DNA of 64,000 nucleotides, taken from assembly GCF_000327385.1 (NCBI RefSeq), contig NW_008709333.1, positions 313,912 to 377,911 on the forward strand, given 5' to 3'. The notes under the pieces were generated by a model. The model had not been told where the DNA came from. It did no database searches and saw only the letters and a list, made by a program, of their open reading frames with translations. Origin of the DNA: Lottia gigantea. Lineage: Eukaryota > Mollusca > Gastropoda > Lottiidae. A program made the position numbers and the translations under genes. Positions 11,850 to 25,113 of the stretch are shown piece after piece. Position 1 is the first letter of the stretch; each line of letters begins with the position of its first letter.

Positions 11850-14800
11850 TTATTTTTCTTCGTCGTAATAAAGATGCTGATTATCGATATCATCATCTTC
11901 TTCATCATTATCATTATCATTGTCCTCGTCTGAGGGGAGTGGGGTCGACGAACGTGACATAGAGGGGGAGGGGGGACATGAAGCAGGCTTAGGGTACAGG
12001 AATTTTTTCTCGGCTGTACTTTGTTCTGCTGCTCGTTCAGGATGAGTTATTGTTACAGCCTGAAGACGAGCTTTACGATAAAACTGAAAGTAGAAAACAA
12101 TGGCACTTTAATGGTTGAACTTTACGATAAAACTGAAAGTAGAAAAGAATGAGACTTTATTGGTTGAGCTAAAACTGAAAGTAGAAAAGAAGAAATTTTA
12201 TTGGCTGCATGGTGACATTTTTCCTGACTATCCTATAATGTGCAAGTGGAGAGAGGTCGGTGACAGCAAGAGTGAAAGTGAGTGTCTACTTAACCCTAAA
12301 AATTAATCTAGATAAACTGAAAGTAGAAAAGAAAGAATTTTATTGGGTGAAAAATGTTTGAGCTTGTTCTTTAAGGGAAATTGGTCAGTATCACAGGTTT
12401 TGACCAAACATTTAGGAGATGGATATTTTAAAAGTGAGCAAGTGGGTATCCCTAGAAAGTGGTTTGCACCCCCAATTGTACCCCCACTTTATTTTCAACA
12501 AATCTAAATGTCTACCTTTTTTCTCCAAAATAGATGTCAGAATGTACAAAATCAATTCATTTTTTCTAAAATTTTCTTGAGAGAACACTCTAAGACGCTC
12601 TATGAGAGGCTTGCAACTATAACACTACCACAGAGTAGCCAAATTTTAGAAGTTGTCCCCCCATTGAGTGAGTCTGCACCTTAGTCTTGGAAGGCTGGAG
12701 GCGCGGCCACTGTATCCGCTTAGTATTTTATTGGTCTTTTTCTCAGGGTAGTTACAAATTGTCCCTATCCTGAAAAAATCAATTGTGTTTTTTCTGGAAG
12801 TCATATGGAAGGGAGATAACAAATTCTCTAACCATTTACCATTATCTCCCTTTTTGTTTTCAGAGCAAGTTAATGTTATATGATATCTAATAATACCCTT
12901 TGTGTTTAAATAAAGAGCCTACCATAGCTAGATTTTTCCAGTCCAACAATTCACTCAGTCGTTCTGTTCTGTTCCGTTGAATGATTCTTTGTCTTCTGCT
13001 CAAACAGGAGAAATCAAACATATACTGAAATAATCAGAATTACAAAATGTGGTATGGCAGTAAACAAACACATTGACACACCCTTTCATTTGTTTAAACA
13101 CAAAGTAAGTAATTATACATTAAACTAAAAGTAACTATTGAAAAAAACCTTCCATTTTTTAAGCTTTCTCAAAAAGTTCTCTCTAACTACCAACAACTAG
13201 CTAGTCTGCTGGAAGTGAACAATAACCTGTCATCTACCAACAACTAGCTAGTCTGCGATATCAGCATCTGCTGGAAGCGAACGTTAACTTGTCATCTACA
13301 AACCAACCAACCAACCAACCAAAAAGTTCTATGGATTAATACTTAGTGTATAGATTTATTTGATCATTTTAAGGATTCTAAGAATGGCCACTGGTGAATA
13401 TATTAAAGTGGAGCTGCATTAATGTGGTTGCCTATAATCAAGAAACCCTGATATCCACAATTCTAAAAGCGGGGTTCTTCACAACACATTGACCCTCTAA
13501 AGTACATCACATGACTATCACATGACTATCACATGACTAGCATACATAACAAGGCTCCATACAAGTACTATAATTGAACAAGTTTGAGAATTTAAATTTC
13601 ATGCATATTTTAATGTATCCAGTCCATATATCTTACAAGGATTATATTTTAAGAGGTAGTAAACTTTAAAAGAAATAATAAAATTCTAACCTGTGCTAGT
13701 TGATTGACCGATTCATGAGGTGCCTTATGTCTTCTGTCAATGATATAAATACCGTAAGATTTGGGGTCTGCTATATGATCCTGCATAAAACATCCAAACC
13801 CTGATAGATTACTAGTTATACTTGGTATTCCCATCACCGTACATTCAGCTAAAAATAGAACACATAGATCACTGTACATTCAGCTATAAATAGAACACAT
13901 AGATCACTGTACATTCAGCTATAAATAGAACACATGGATCACTGTACATTCAGCTATAAATAGAACACATGGATCACTGTACATTCAGCTATAAATAGAA
14001 CACATAGATCACTGTACATTCAGCTATAAATAGAACACATGGATCACTGTACATTCAGCTATAAATAGAACACATAGATCAATGTGCATTCAGCTATAAA
14101 TAAAACACATAGATCACTGTACATTCAGCTATAAATAGAACACATAGATCACTGTACATTCAGCTATAAATAGAACACATAGATCACTGTACATTCAGCT
14201 ATAAATAGAACACATAGATCACTGTACATTCAGCTATAAATAGAACACATAGATCACTGTACATTCAGCTATAAATAGAACACATAGATCACTGTACATT
14301 CAGCTATAAATAGAACACATAGATCACTGTACATTCAGCTATAAATAGAACACATAGAGTATGATTTTATATACATTTATGGTAAGTCGTTGAATATATT
14401 TTTCAAGTGAAATATGTTTCAAAGTGACTGATTTAGATTTGGAAGAAATCTTCCGGGTAGGATGATCTCACTGAGGTTGAGAAGCGCTGACATAGATCAC
14501 TGTACATTCAGCAATAATTACAACTGAATTTACAATTTGTGAATAATTCAAAAAATTCAAATTCCTTCAACAACTCCAGACGTACCTGGTGTATAGCCCC
14601 ATGGTTCATAATATGATGGAAACACACCCAAATGACAACCTCGTACAAAATCTTCATATTCCAAACCAAATAGTGGATTGGTCGAATTTAAAAACTCAGG
14701 ATGAAATATAACCTGCAAATACATACAATTAAAAATTTAAACAAATTAATTCCATGACAGAAAAATCATAAGCAAGAATCCTGAACTTTTAGAGGTTTGA

Positions 14801-17800
14801 GAACCAGGGCTGTTGATTTATCTGTATTTGCCAGTCATGTCTGAGTGGGACTTCAAAATGACTGACTGCAAATTTGATCTTTAGGACATTTTCTATGCTA
14901 ATATGCTAGATATTCTGAATTTTTTATGCATTGTCGATGAAAATTAAAACAGGTTGGGAACTTGGAAAATATCATTCTATCTAATCATGAAAATTCATTA
15001 TCTCAGTCTCAAATATCAGGTTTACCTGCTACAGTGAAACATGATAGAACTATGTCTTTGGATCTGATGAATACAGTTAACACATGAAACTGGAGAGCTC
15101 AATGATGGAAATTAAAATAAATAACACATCACTGACCTTGACCCTATCTGAAGGTGCGTTAAATAATTTACATCTCCGTAACGCCTCCAGGCATGGATCT
15201 TTCCAATCTTCTGATACATTGTGGGTACAAATCGGAGGTAAGGTCGCTCTCTGAAATTGAAAACATGTCTCAGATCTAATGCTACGTATGTGGATCAATT
15301 TAGTATCCCTTTCAGCAAGTTTTCAACCTCATTCTTTCTCTTACCCCTTTCAAGATATTTCACCGATTGCATTACCCTCCCTTTCCCCTAAAAAATCCTA
15401 CTATTTCGTGACAAGTTATAATTGTCCAAAAGTTTTATGCTAGATTACAAAACGCCTCATTAACCCTCAAAAATTTCAAAAATAACTCCTTAGGTTGATA
15501 ACCCCACAGTTTGATAACTCCACAGTTTGATAACCCCACAGTTTGATAACCCCACAGTTTGATAACCCTACAGTTTGATAACTCCACAGTTTGATAACCC
15601 CACAGTTTGATAACCTTTGATTTAGAAGATAGCCAATGTATTGGATTTTGACTTTCGTTTTGCAGTTCAGATTGTTAGTACTTTTTATAGTTAGGTTTTT
15701 ATACTTATTTATTATACAATAGATGGTCACAGGACAGGGTCTTGATAATTTTTTAACCAGTCATACCTGAGCCGCAAAAATACAGCGTTTTAATTTGACG
15801 ATATCTTCTTGTGTTAAAACTTCATCACCGGAGGGTAACTTTCCCCTAAAATATTAAAATATACAGCATGTTCAGAATTAAAACTTTTTATGTGTATCAG
15901 GGACACTGGTAGCACCAATTTGCACCANNNNNNNNNNNNNNNNNNNNNNNNNNNNNNNNNNNNNNNNNNNNNNNNNNNNNNNNNNNNNNNNNNNNNNNNN
16001 NNNNNNNNNNNNNNNNNNNNNNNNNNNNNNNNNNNNNNNNNNNNNNNNNNNNNNNNNNNNNNNNNNNNNNNNNNNNNNNNNNNNNNNNNNNNNNNNNNNN
16101 NNNNNNNNNNNNNNNNNNNNNNNNNNNNNNNNNNNNNNNNNNNNNNNNNNNNNNNNNNNNNNNNNNNNNNNNNNNNNNNNNNNNNNNNNNNNNNNNNNNN
16201 NNNNNNNNNNNNNNNNNNNNNNNNNNNNNNNNNNNNNNNNNNNNNNNNNNNNNNNTAGTAGAATTGCAAGAACCACAGACGTCAGAATGAAAATTGGAAT
16301 GGTGCAAATTGATGCTACCAGTGTCCCTGATACACATAAAAAGTTAGAAAACCTCTTTACAATCCCTTTAATGTGTATGATTTGGTTCCCTCTTGATTTG
16401 CAGAGTCATTTTTTTTAGTTTAATGTGAACATGTATTGTATTTGTTAAGTATGCCTGGTATCATCAAGACGTGATCTCGACTACACGATATGATATGAGT
16501 ATCGTTGTACGCTATATTAAATCATCAATATATATCAGAGCTAGAAAACATGAAGAGTAAAAAAAATATAGACTCATTTCATTGATAAATTATAGAATTA
16601 AAAACCTTAAGCAGATTTCAAAAATTCGTTTTCCCATCTGATTCTGTACACTAGAGACTGTATCTTTCAGTTGCTTAGCAATGGCCTGCCCTCGAAGAGA
16701 GTCTACGTTGAAATTATTGGTACGAGTTGGGAAAATTAAAAACGCAACGATGGTCATATCACTTCCACTTGACTGAAAAGAAAATTTCATTGATATTAGC
16801 GTTCAAATCATCTGATTGGTCAATCACTAAAATCATTATCCAATCAGATTATGATATTTCTTATCGATTTCATCTATTTAATCTTACTTAAGATGATTTT
16901 AGTATTCTAGTCATCTGATTGGTCAATCACTAAAATTGTTATCCAATCAGATTATGATATTTCTTATAGATTTCATCTATATCATCTTACTGCCAAGGGC
17001 TCTGATTGGCTGTATTCGCTGGTGAACAATCCCATCAAATCACAGCATTATGTGATAAAAGAATAGTGGCTATTGCAGTCAAGGTATAAGTACGAAGTTT
17101 GTAATAGCTTGACATTGTGAAGATGATTCATCCCTTGACTTACCTTTAAAAAATAATTTAATTGTGCTAATGATTCTATAAACATATCGCAACCTTTATT
17201 AGAAAACTCGTACCGCCCTGCACTGAAGAAATATAACGTTTTGTCCAGGTCGAAATCATAGTGGCTGAAATAAACAAAACAAAATTACTGAAGTGCATAG
17301 AAACATGGAAAATAAATACAACCCATGGCCACAACTTCCTGTCTAGGGCCCTGTTCAACAAATAATCTTATGATACAATGTTCTAACTGTGGAATTTCAC
17401 ATTTATGACCTATCCTTTTCCATGCCTGTCTGTATGCATGTCTTCTCCATGTAAAAAAATTCCAAAGCCAGGGCCACTGAATCTGGGTCAGTTTCAACCA
17501 CTTTTAATCTTTTATTTGAGAGGGATAAATAATTGCTCTACCAGATACACCTTAGTTTCAGCTAATCTTACAACTTATTCATAAATTAAAATCTGAAATT
17601 CTGTTCCCCCGGCAATTAAATAAATAAAGGCTTGAATCCACCCAAATCTTAAACAGTGCTAGACATTGAATGTTCAACATATACTTGATACTTTATACCT
17701 GTTAATAACCAGATATTTGAGAGGTATGGCCAGTACTGAGAGGTAAGAATTGGTGCGCATTATATCCACAGTAATAGCACTTCACTCACCCATAAAAATG

Positions 17801-20800
17801 TCCTCTAACAAAATCACTGATTTTTTCTTTGGAAACAGCATGTAAGTTTTGAAATTCATGAAGAGCACTAAATTTGATAACATTTAACCCATTAGGAGTG
17901 ATGATATCTAAAAATAGATAATATTAGAATTATTTTCTTTTTACACAAAGCTAGCAGTTAGAAATATCACTTTGAAATATAAGGTCAAAACCTCATGGCA
18001 TTGATTTTACAAGGTTAACAACTTTGATCTACATTGGGTTGATACGTTTTTGCAATGATGACGTCATAGTCTGAAAAGTTATTCTATCTCTTGGTCATAT
18101 ATTTACATGTTTCACTAGGATGCCAGGTATCAAAAAGTATTGATACATGACTGAGATATATTATATATGTATCAGGGAATGACACATGTTGATGTATTAA
18201 TTTAACCATGTATAAAGCTGCGTTACTTTAGTACGGATCCGGTCCGGATGTAGATACGGAAAAAATCACTTTCATTAAAATAAGTAAGAGTGTTTCCTTA
18301 TATACTGGTGCAGATACGGTTCCGTATGCAGCATCTGGTATGGTTTTTCGAACCGGACCATGTAGCGATTGGTACAGAACCGTATGCAGAACTGTGTCCT
18401 GAAACGCACATATGGAAACACAGTTTGGGCAGCCCGCCACGTTCTTGTAAGAACCTTGACAATATCGGTGTCGAAAAGAGACCCCTTCCGTATGAATAAC
18501 CGCATATAAGGAAACACAACCTGACATGTACCGTGTCCGCACCCAGACCGGAGCCGTACCGGATCCGTACTAAAGGAAACACAGCTTTATACCATCACTA
18601 CTTGTAGCAATAAATCAAAAACATAATTTCTCAAGAATTCTGTCTACCAACTGGTCCTTGGGTCTGAGCTCTTGGCAATAATCGTTACTGGAATATCCAT
18701 ACCCATCGTAAATAAATAAAATATCAAACTAACCTGGTTTACGTTTAAGTAGACTTTCAGCCTCTACGCCTGTAATTTCTGACACTGTTGTAAAGACGTG
18801 AGCACAGTGTACGGCCGCTCTCTCCATACAATATCGATGATAAATTTGTCTGTCTCCAGCTTCTTTGTCTAAATTAAACTACAAAATAATAATAATAAAT
18901 TGAATAAGACAATGTTTACTCTTTTTGAAACACCTGATGGTACTTCTCTTTGAAGGAGTCCACTGCTATACAACTTTTACTCTAGATTTTGCCATACTTT
19001 GGACAAAAGATAGAACCTAAATGTCTTGACTGTAGGGATTTTTCATTCTATGCAATTTCTTGGAGCTTATAATAGGGGTGTGTATAATATATTGAGTGCT
19101 GTATTCACAGTTATACAGTACTTACACTGTCAAGATTATTATAGAAGTCTGTGTTGCCAGCACACAGATAACGACCTAGTAACGTGGCGTGTGTAGTAAA
19201 TATCGTACTGATATTTAATTTACGTGTTCTGGTATAAATTAACCCCGCTCCCGCCAACCATTCGTGAAAATGGGCGATGATGAGAGGATCACCAGGCGTG
19301 AGATTTAAAAACTGAAATTACAAACATAAAATTCAAAAATACAGATATTGTGAAATCTATCACATGAGATAAACAAGATTCAATATTCAATTAACTTTAA
19401 GCCTCAAAAGTGACTCAAAGCTCTCCTGCTTAATCAAATTTACTTACAAATAGACACAGCTTCAAGGTATAACATTTAAACAACATTTTGAACGGCATCA
19501 AAGATATCGATTGTAACTTACAAAATAACATCACAACAATATCTGTATAGTAATCAAATTTAGGAGTCAAGACATCTTCACAAAGGTCAAGGTACAAGAA
19601 CAATGGTTATTGTAGTCAAGGTACAAGAACAGTGGTTATTGTAGTCAAGGTACATGAACAGTGGTTATTGTAGTCAAGGTACAAGAACAGTGGTTATTGT
19701 AGTCAAGGTACAAGAACAGTGGCTATTGTAGTCAAGGTACATGAACAGTGGTTATTGTAGTCAAGGTACAAGAACAGTGGTTATTGTAGTCAAGGTACAA
19801 GAACAGTGGTTATTGTAGTCAAGGTACAAGAACAGTGGCTATTGTAGTCAAGGTACAAGAACAGTGGCTATTGTAGTCAAGGCACAAGAACAGTGGTTAT
19901 TGTAGTCAAGGTACAAGAACAGTGGTTATTGTAGTAAAGGTACAAGAGCAGTGGCTATTGTAGTCAAGGTACAAGAACAGTGGTTATTGTAGTCAAGGTA
20001 CAAGAACAGTGGCTATTGTAGTCAAGGTACAAGAACAGTGGCTATTGTAGTCAAGGTACATGAACAGTGGCTATTGTAGTCAAGGTACAAGAACAGTGGC
20101 TATTGTAGTCAAGGTACAAGAACAGTGGCTATTGTAGTCAAGGTACAAGAACAGTGGTTATTGTAGTCAAGGTACAAGAACAGTGGTTATTGTAGTCAAG
20201 GAACAAGAACAGTGGCTATTGTAGTCAAGGTACAAGAACAGTGGTTATTGTAGTCAAGGTACAAGAACAGTGGTTATTGTAGTCAAGGTACAAGAGCAGT
20301 GGCTATTATAGTCAAGGTACAAGAGCAGTGGCTATTGTAGTCAAGGTACAAGAACAGTGGTTATTGTAGTCAAGGTACATGAACAGTGGTTATTGTAGTC
20401 AAGGTACATGAACAGTGGTTATTGTAGTCAAGGTACAAGTCAATAGCTTGACATTGTGTAGATGGAGTCAAGGAAAATCAGATAAATCTTACCAGCCCTA
20501 AAAACCATGTGACTAACGCCCCGAAAATAACAGCATCATTAGACTCTCGGTCATGTATAGGAATACCAATACTAGCGTTCTTCCATAACTCATGTTTAAA
20601 TTCATCGAGTTTCCATGCTGCAGACCCGATATCAAACAATATTACTTTTGGATAACCATCTATTAACCATCTTCCAAAATAAACCTGGAATAAATTAAAA
20701 TATATGACTCATGAAATATAGTCGTCTATCAAGACAGATCTGGTCCTACCCATTGCTTGGGACGAGATCAGATTGGATATCAGCACATTTAGGACCAGAA

Positions 20801-23800
20801 TTGAATATCAAATCCAGTGTCTATATTAAGAAAGATCAGACAAGATATGATAAAGATGTATAACAGATTTAATTTATCTAATTATCAATAATTAATCTCA
20901 GCTGTCAGATCTTGGTATAATTTCTGTAGTTTGATGTTTGTGGGGTTCCATAGCACAGTTTATAAGAGCTTTAGTTCTTTACATGACGTCATTTGCTTGG
21001 TTATGTCGAGCAATTTGCCACCTTGTCATCTTAGCTCATAATTCCAGTCATCCCAGCTGTAAATGGGTACAGATAATCCAGAAAAGATCAATGCCAAGAG
21101 GTTTGGTCAATGATCAGCTGGTAGAAAGGATCCTTAACTGTGAACATAAGTTGTTATTCTTATAAAATATAGTTGTTACTTTCTTTCAACCTAGTAGCAT
21201 GTCAACTGGGCATTTTTACTATACCACCATCAGGAAGGGGGGGTGCTCATTATTTACAGTGACAGAGATTTTCCCAGATATACTTGAGGATAATAAGGGG
21301 TGCGTATTATACATGCTTGTGCATTATGTTCGGGGATATACGGCATATGCTTGTGCACTAAGCTTATATTTGCAATTATACAATACTCAGCAAGGTTTGC
21401 AATACAAAATTTGACACCAAAATTATAAATAAAGACCTTATGTCTTACAAAACAAACAAACAAACTATCAATACTGTTTTTATCTTTACCAAATTACTAA
21501 GAAACTTTAAACACACTTTTTACTATCACAATCTGTTCAATTCTTTTACTGAACAATAATACTCTTTCTACTTAACAACTCAGTAATTTGTTATTTTTTT
21601 AGTCTTAATCAACAACTTTAATGAAATTTTGTCATATCCATTATCAACTTGAGATACATTATCGATGGCAGACTACCCATCAATAATCGATTAATTTTCA
21701 AAATATTCTAAAACAGAAATCCTCTAAATACTAAATAAAAATCATGTCCAATTTTTGAATTCCATGGGTTATTTTTGTGTCATAGAAGTATTATTATTGC
21801 TTTGATCAGTTGTTATAGTTTAATGTGGGTAAGTGATCTGCTGAAGGGAAACTATGTGCAAGAAATTTTGATTTGTTTACAGGTTCACGGGAGAAAATAT
21901 AATTGATTATGTATTTTGATGATCGATAATCAAAATTATAAATTCTTAGCGATGATAATCGATTATTTCAATTATTTTACCCTGTCTTAGCTGCAGGCGT
22001 TGCATTGAGGAAGGCTATGCTAACATGTCATAGAGACCTGATGTTAAACTTTTTGTGCTGTTACCTCTTAAAGGGATTGTACAGAGGTTTTCTAAAATTG
22101 TATGTGTATCGGGGACACTGATAGAATCAATTTGCACCATTCCAATTTTCAATCAGACTTCTGCAATTCTACTTAAACTAAGTGTTTGATGATGTGATAA
22201 AGCATATATTGCGATTAGTGACGTCATAAAACACTTAGTTTCAGTGGAATTGCAGGAACCACAGACGCCTGATTGAAAATTGGAATGGTGAAAACAGCAG
22301 CATTAGCATTAGTTTTCATTATCCTTGATTTGTTGTCCAATCCAAACAACTACATGCTTTTTTCAAGTAGGCCCTTCTGATCTTTGATGTGCATGCACAA
22401 GGGACCTTTTATCAAGCACCCAAAATTATGACACAATGTCAAGCTAGTTCAGGAATACAATACTACATTTCACCCTGACCTAGATATCACGTTTCATATC
22501 CAAACAGTCAACAGACACTATACCCTAATATAACATTTTCATGAGTAGTTATTACCAATATCATGAGGTTATCCATAATAATTGCACGTGAAGTTGCTAT
22601 CTCCTGCAAGATAGTCCACTGTCTACATTAATAAGTATGTTTTCATTAATTTTATCCGATCCAGAAGTAAGATTTCAATTCTGAAAAGTGTTACAGATAT
22701 TTAAAACAGAGAAAAACTTGTTCATAACTATTCAGACATCAATATGCCAAAACTCCCTTCGATCTATATATTAAGTTTTCAGCCATTTACTCTTTTGACA
22801 TGTGTTTCTGATTTACAATACTCGGCAGGACAGTTGAATATTTAGTGATGGCTGATATTGTGCAGACTTTGGAAAGCACAGGATGAGACATCTGAACTGT
22901 TCTAACTCTGAGGAAGGTTAGAATTTATGTAAACCTATAGTACCTAGCAGATGACAATCCAACTTACTATCAACTGAGCTATTCCACTGCCACAAAAATA
23001 AGGCTTTCCAAATCAAGCGTTAGTTCGAAAGTTGTTAACCCCTCTCACAGCTACCGACCCAGCATCAGAGGGAAGGATTGACAATGGCAAAGTTTGTAAG
23101 CCAAAGAAAACTCCTTACCTTAATTCCTGCATTTCTCATAGCAGTCAACGCGTCTCTGACGACTGAATTATGTGGCTCTAAAACCTCGACTTCAGTTCTT
23201 ACACATGATTCATTATACGGTCCCATCAAAAAATACTGCTCCCCCAATTCTTCCGCTGTGGTAGGGGCTTTAGATTTTATCACTGTATAGATACCTCCAA
23301 CTATAAATAGAATGAGTGATGGAACGAATGAATGTATTAATTAATGAATGGGAGATGGAATGAATGAATGTGTTAATGAATGAATGTATTAATGAATGTG
23401 TTAATGAATGAATGTATTAATGAATGAGTGATGGAATGAATGAATGTGTTAATGAATGAGTGATGGAACAAATGAATGTCTTAATTGATGAATGAGTGAG
23501 GGAATGAATGAATGAATAAATAAACACAAGATAATCCTAGATGTTAACTTGTTTTATTAGCAATTGGTCCTCTACTGGTATCAACAATTCAATGATGTGC
23601 CCCTTCCATAGCCTCTTGAAGTTGGGTTGACATAAATGGGCTCGAAAAAATCATTTATTAAGAGACATATTTATATAAGGCAGGGCTGAGATCACAGTAA
23701 ACAACCGAAAACAATTTTATGATATAAGCTTACTCCTTGTAGATCTACTCCTGGGTTTATAAATTTCATTGTTAACAAGGTTTCAACAATTTACATTGTC

Positions 23801-24339
23801 ATTAGGTGAAAATGAAAACAGAGCCAGAAAATTAGTAAATGTAGGCAACAGGCAGGGGTAGGGCTCTGGGATTATCACCAGGCCAGGCAAGGGTTTATAA
23901 ATGACAATTTTCAATCTGTTCTATACTATAATCTATTCCTGGATTTTCCACCTTGCATGGAACTTCCTTATTAGGCTAGTGAACAAAGATTCAAAGCATA
24001 GCTATGAATTGCAAAGTCGATGGCCATTGAAGCTGGCACTAACAGATTGTAGTAAGATTCCCCATTACGAAACATGGGCTGACTGAGTGAACGTCAGTTA
24101 GTGGGTCACTGAACTCCACTTAGTTAGCGATCGCTTTCACTGATTTTGTCTTTGACATTTCTCTGTTTTGCAGGATTACACAAGAATACGTTACCTTTAT
24201 TCGCCACCTCCCAAGCAATTTCAAACACCCATTTATTCTGAGAAGCCGCCGTGTGTCCCTGATCGTAAACACAATCGTCCCAATCCGGTTCGACATTTTT
24301 AAAACTTCTAAAAAAGCTGTTTCGTCTCCTCATCGCCAT
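11850..24339 (-). CDS. GYS1: Glycogen synthase (GT3 family), complete, 14 exons
   Basis: Transfers glucose from UDP-glucose to the non-reducing end of glycogen in the cytosol. Exons (minus strand): 24195-24339, 23119-23300, 20493-20684, 19126-19311, 18734-18878, 17790-17907, 17144-17264, 16606-16772, 15767-15845, 15137-15250, 14586-14712, 13691-13848, 12923-13024, 11850-12083. They sum to 2070 nt, 689 residues plus stop, with every phase closing. Seen: [17 protein letters not shown] near the N-terminus, [33 protein letters not shown], the catalytic-region [20 protein letters not shown] (E527), and the arginine-rich [14 protein letters not shown] (588-601) that senses glucose-6-phosphate in animal enzymes. 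Regulation is legible: Ser8 in RRRNSF matches site 2, and Ser647, Ser651, Ser655, Thr659, Ser663 form the every-fourth-residue GSK3 ladder primed at SDED. The acidic tail follows. Start chosen at the only ATG opening this exon. Introns hold several minisatellites and a gap (15928-16255). Confidence 0.97.
12430..12700 (+). repeat. Dispersed repeat (family G), inverted partner at 50060-50300
   Basis: In the last intron of glycogen synthase. Shares accacagagtagccaaattt, cttgcaactataacac and caaatctaaatgtctacctt-like phrases with the reverse of 50060-50300 (ccatttagatttgttgaaa, gtcgcaagcctctc, aaattttggctactctgtgg). Confidence 0.7.
13849..14357 (-). repeat. 35-bp minisatellite carrying copies of the exon 12 splice acceptor
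   Basis: About 14 units directly abut exon 12 of glycogen synthase. Read on the gene strand each unit contains tctatttatag followed by CTGAATGTACAGTGAT; the true junction is ctatttttag followed by CTGAATGTACGGTGAT. So each unit holds about 10 intronic and 16 exonic bases of the real acceptor. The unit length is not a multiple of 3, and joining exon 11 to a decoy acceptor reaches a TAG within the first unit. Confidence 0.95.
15490..15615. repeat. 16-bp minisatellite, about 8 copies
   Basis: Units acagtttgataacccc in the intron between glycogen synthase exons 9 and 10. Confidence 0.95.
15877..16372. mobile_element. Fold-back MITE (family A) interrupted by an assembly gap
   Basis: Left arm begins about aaaactttttatgtgtatca and the right arm ends aatccctttaa; the centre is N from 15928 to 16255. 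It lies in intron 8 of glycogen synthase. Frames called through the N run are artefacts. Confidence 0.85.
16795..17000. repeat. Tandem duplication of about 115 bp with CCAAT/ATTGG boxes
   Basis: The phrase catctgattggtcaatcact followed by ttatccaatcagattatg and gatatttcttat-gatttc occurs twice (about 16809 and 16914) in intron 7 of glycogen synthase. Each copy holds an attgg and an inverted ccaat. Confidence 0.85.
18211..18591. mobile_element. MITE with CG-rich terminal inverted repeats
   Basis: Starts tataaagctgcgttacttta then gtacggatccgg; ends with the inverse, ccggatccgtactaaagg then aaacacagcttta. About 380 bp in intron 5 of glycogen synthase. Internal ggaaaca/tgtttcc and cggttccgtatgc motifs recur in both directions. 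Overlapping short frames on both strands are products of this symmetry. Confidence 0.8.
18635..18715 (-). repeat. Fragment of dispersed repeat (family E)
   Basis: Contains ctaccaactggtccttgg and ctcttggcaataatcg, which match ctaccagctggttcttgg and ctcttggcgttgatc at 55015-55050. Confidence 0.6.
19575..20445. repeat. 29-bp minisatellite, about 29 copies
   Basis: Units caaggtacaagaacagtgg followed by ttattgtagt, in intron 3 of glycogen synthase just downstream of the exon 3 donor. A single related unit with the same flank (aatagcttgacattgtg) lies at 17065-17125, next to the exon 7 donor of the same gene. Confidence 0.95.
21040..21165 (+). repeat. Dispersed repeat (family E)
   Basis: Contains agctgtaaatgggtacagat, gatcaatgccaagaggtttg and agctggtagaaaggatcct; the inverse of this order is found at 42100-42285 and 54935-55110. 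Confidence 0.75.
22068..22290. mobile_element. Fold-back MITE (family A), right arm truncated
   Basis: Begins TTAAAGGGATTGTACAGAGG, passes through the gacgtcat centre and stops near ggaatggtg before the outer right arm. In intron 2 of glycogen synthase. Confidence 0.8.
23310..23520. repeat. Degenerate GAATGAATG(T/A) tandem repeat
   Basis: Repeats of gaatgaatgtgttaat and related units directly upstream (in gene sense) of the exon 2 acceptor of glycogen synthase. Confidence 0.9.
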
Positions 24340-25113
24340 GATGGTACAGGCTAGAGCTTGAGGTTACGATGTGAAGGTCATTGATAAAGGTGTTTTCCCG
24401 ACCTTCACCCTTCAATTCTAGACACGTGGTAGGATCAACACAGACACGCCCCTTTTGATGTAGACACACCCCTTTTCATCATAGACCCTCTTTTTAGCTG
24501 TCAATCAATTGACGAATCAAAGGGATGTTGTCGTCAAAATACTGCTTTGGGTTCAGATTTTAAACCAGTCCCGTCGGTAGCAAAAATTGGATATCGCCAT
24601 CTAAGGTATCGAGTCTTGTTGGTTCCAATTCTACTTTTTGAATTTGACTCTCAAGTGTTTTTCTCGTCTGAGATGGGATCGATATTTTGCAAGATCATAG
24701 ACGTATATAATAGCTCTATGGGCACGATGACGCATGATGTGTTCGACCGGCCAAAATACAAAGCGCCTTTTTTTTCTTATCCCCTATTTTACTCATTATA
24801 TATCGGCATAAAATCTGAGTCTTTTCCTTTTGATATTGAAATAAACAAGTTATAACAAAAATCGGATTATAAAACACAGCAGTAGTCAGAAATAATCAGA
24901 TTAATCCAAGCATTGGTAAGTGGTGGTCTGATTCCATTCTAAGGTCAAGGCCATGACCTTTATCATGATGATACATTAACCATAACAATGAACCCGGATT
25001 TCCTCATGAATTTGACCATTACTAATCGAAATTCCCATCTTTTCTATTTTAAATTTGTTAATTCTTAAATAGCCAGTTTCTTGCATTCGTCTAAAAGAAT
25101 TGTCACACTTAAA
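24340..25113. promoter_or_regulatory. Head-to-head spacer, probable bidirectional promoter region
   Basis: The 774 bp between the start codons of glycogen synthase (minus) and the second DRAM-like gene (plus). It must hold both 5' ends unless untranslated exons lie elsewhere. A 102-codon frame at 24547-24855 shows no family resemblance and is probably chance. No TATA box is obvious. Promoter function is inferred from gene layout only. Confidence 0.45.

Noticed and set aside
15814-16337. Frames of mostly X residues
   Set aside because: Translation of the assembly gap.
18228-18582. Five overlapping frames on both strands
   Set aside because: Caused by internal symmetry of the MITE at 18211-18591.
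24547-24855. 102-codon plus-strand frame between glycogen synthase and the DRAM-like gene
   Set aside because: Composition and lack of homology suggest chance; the region is better explained as promoter spacer.
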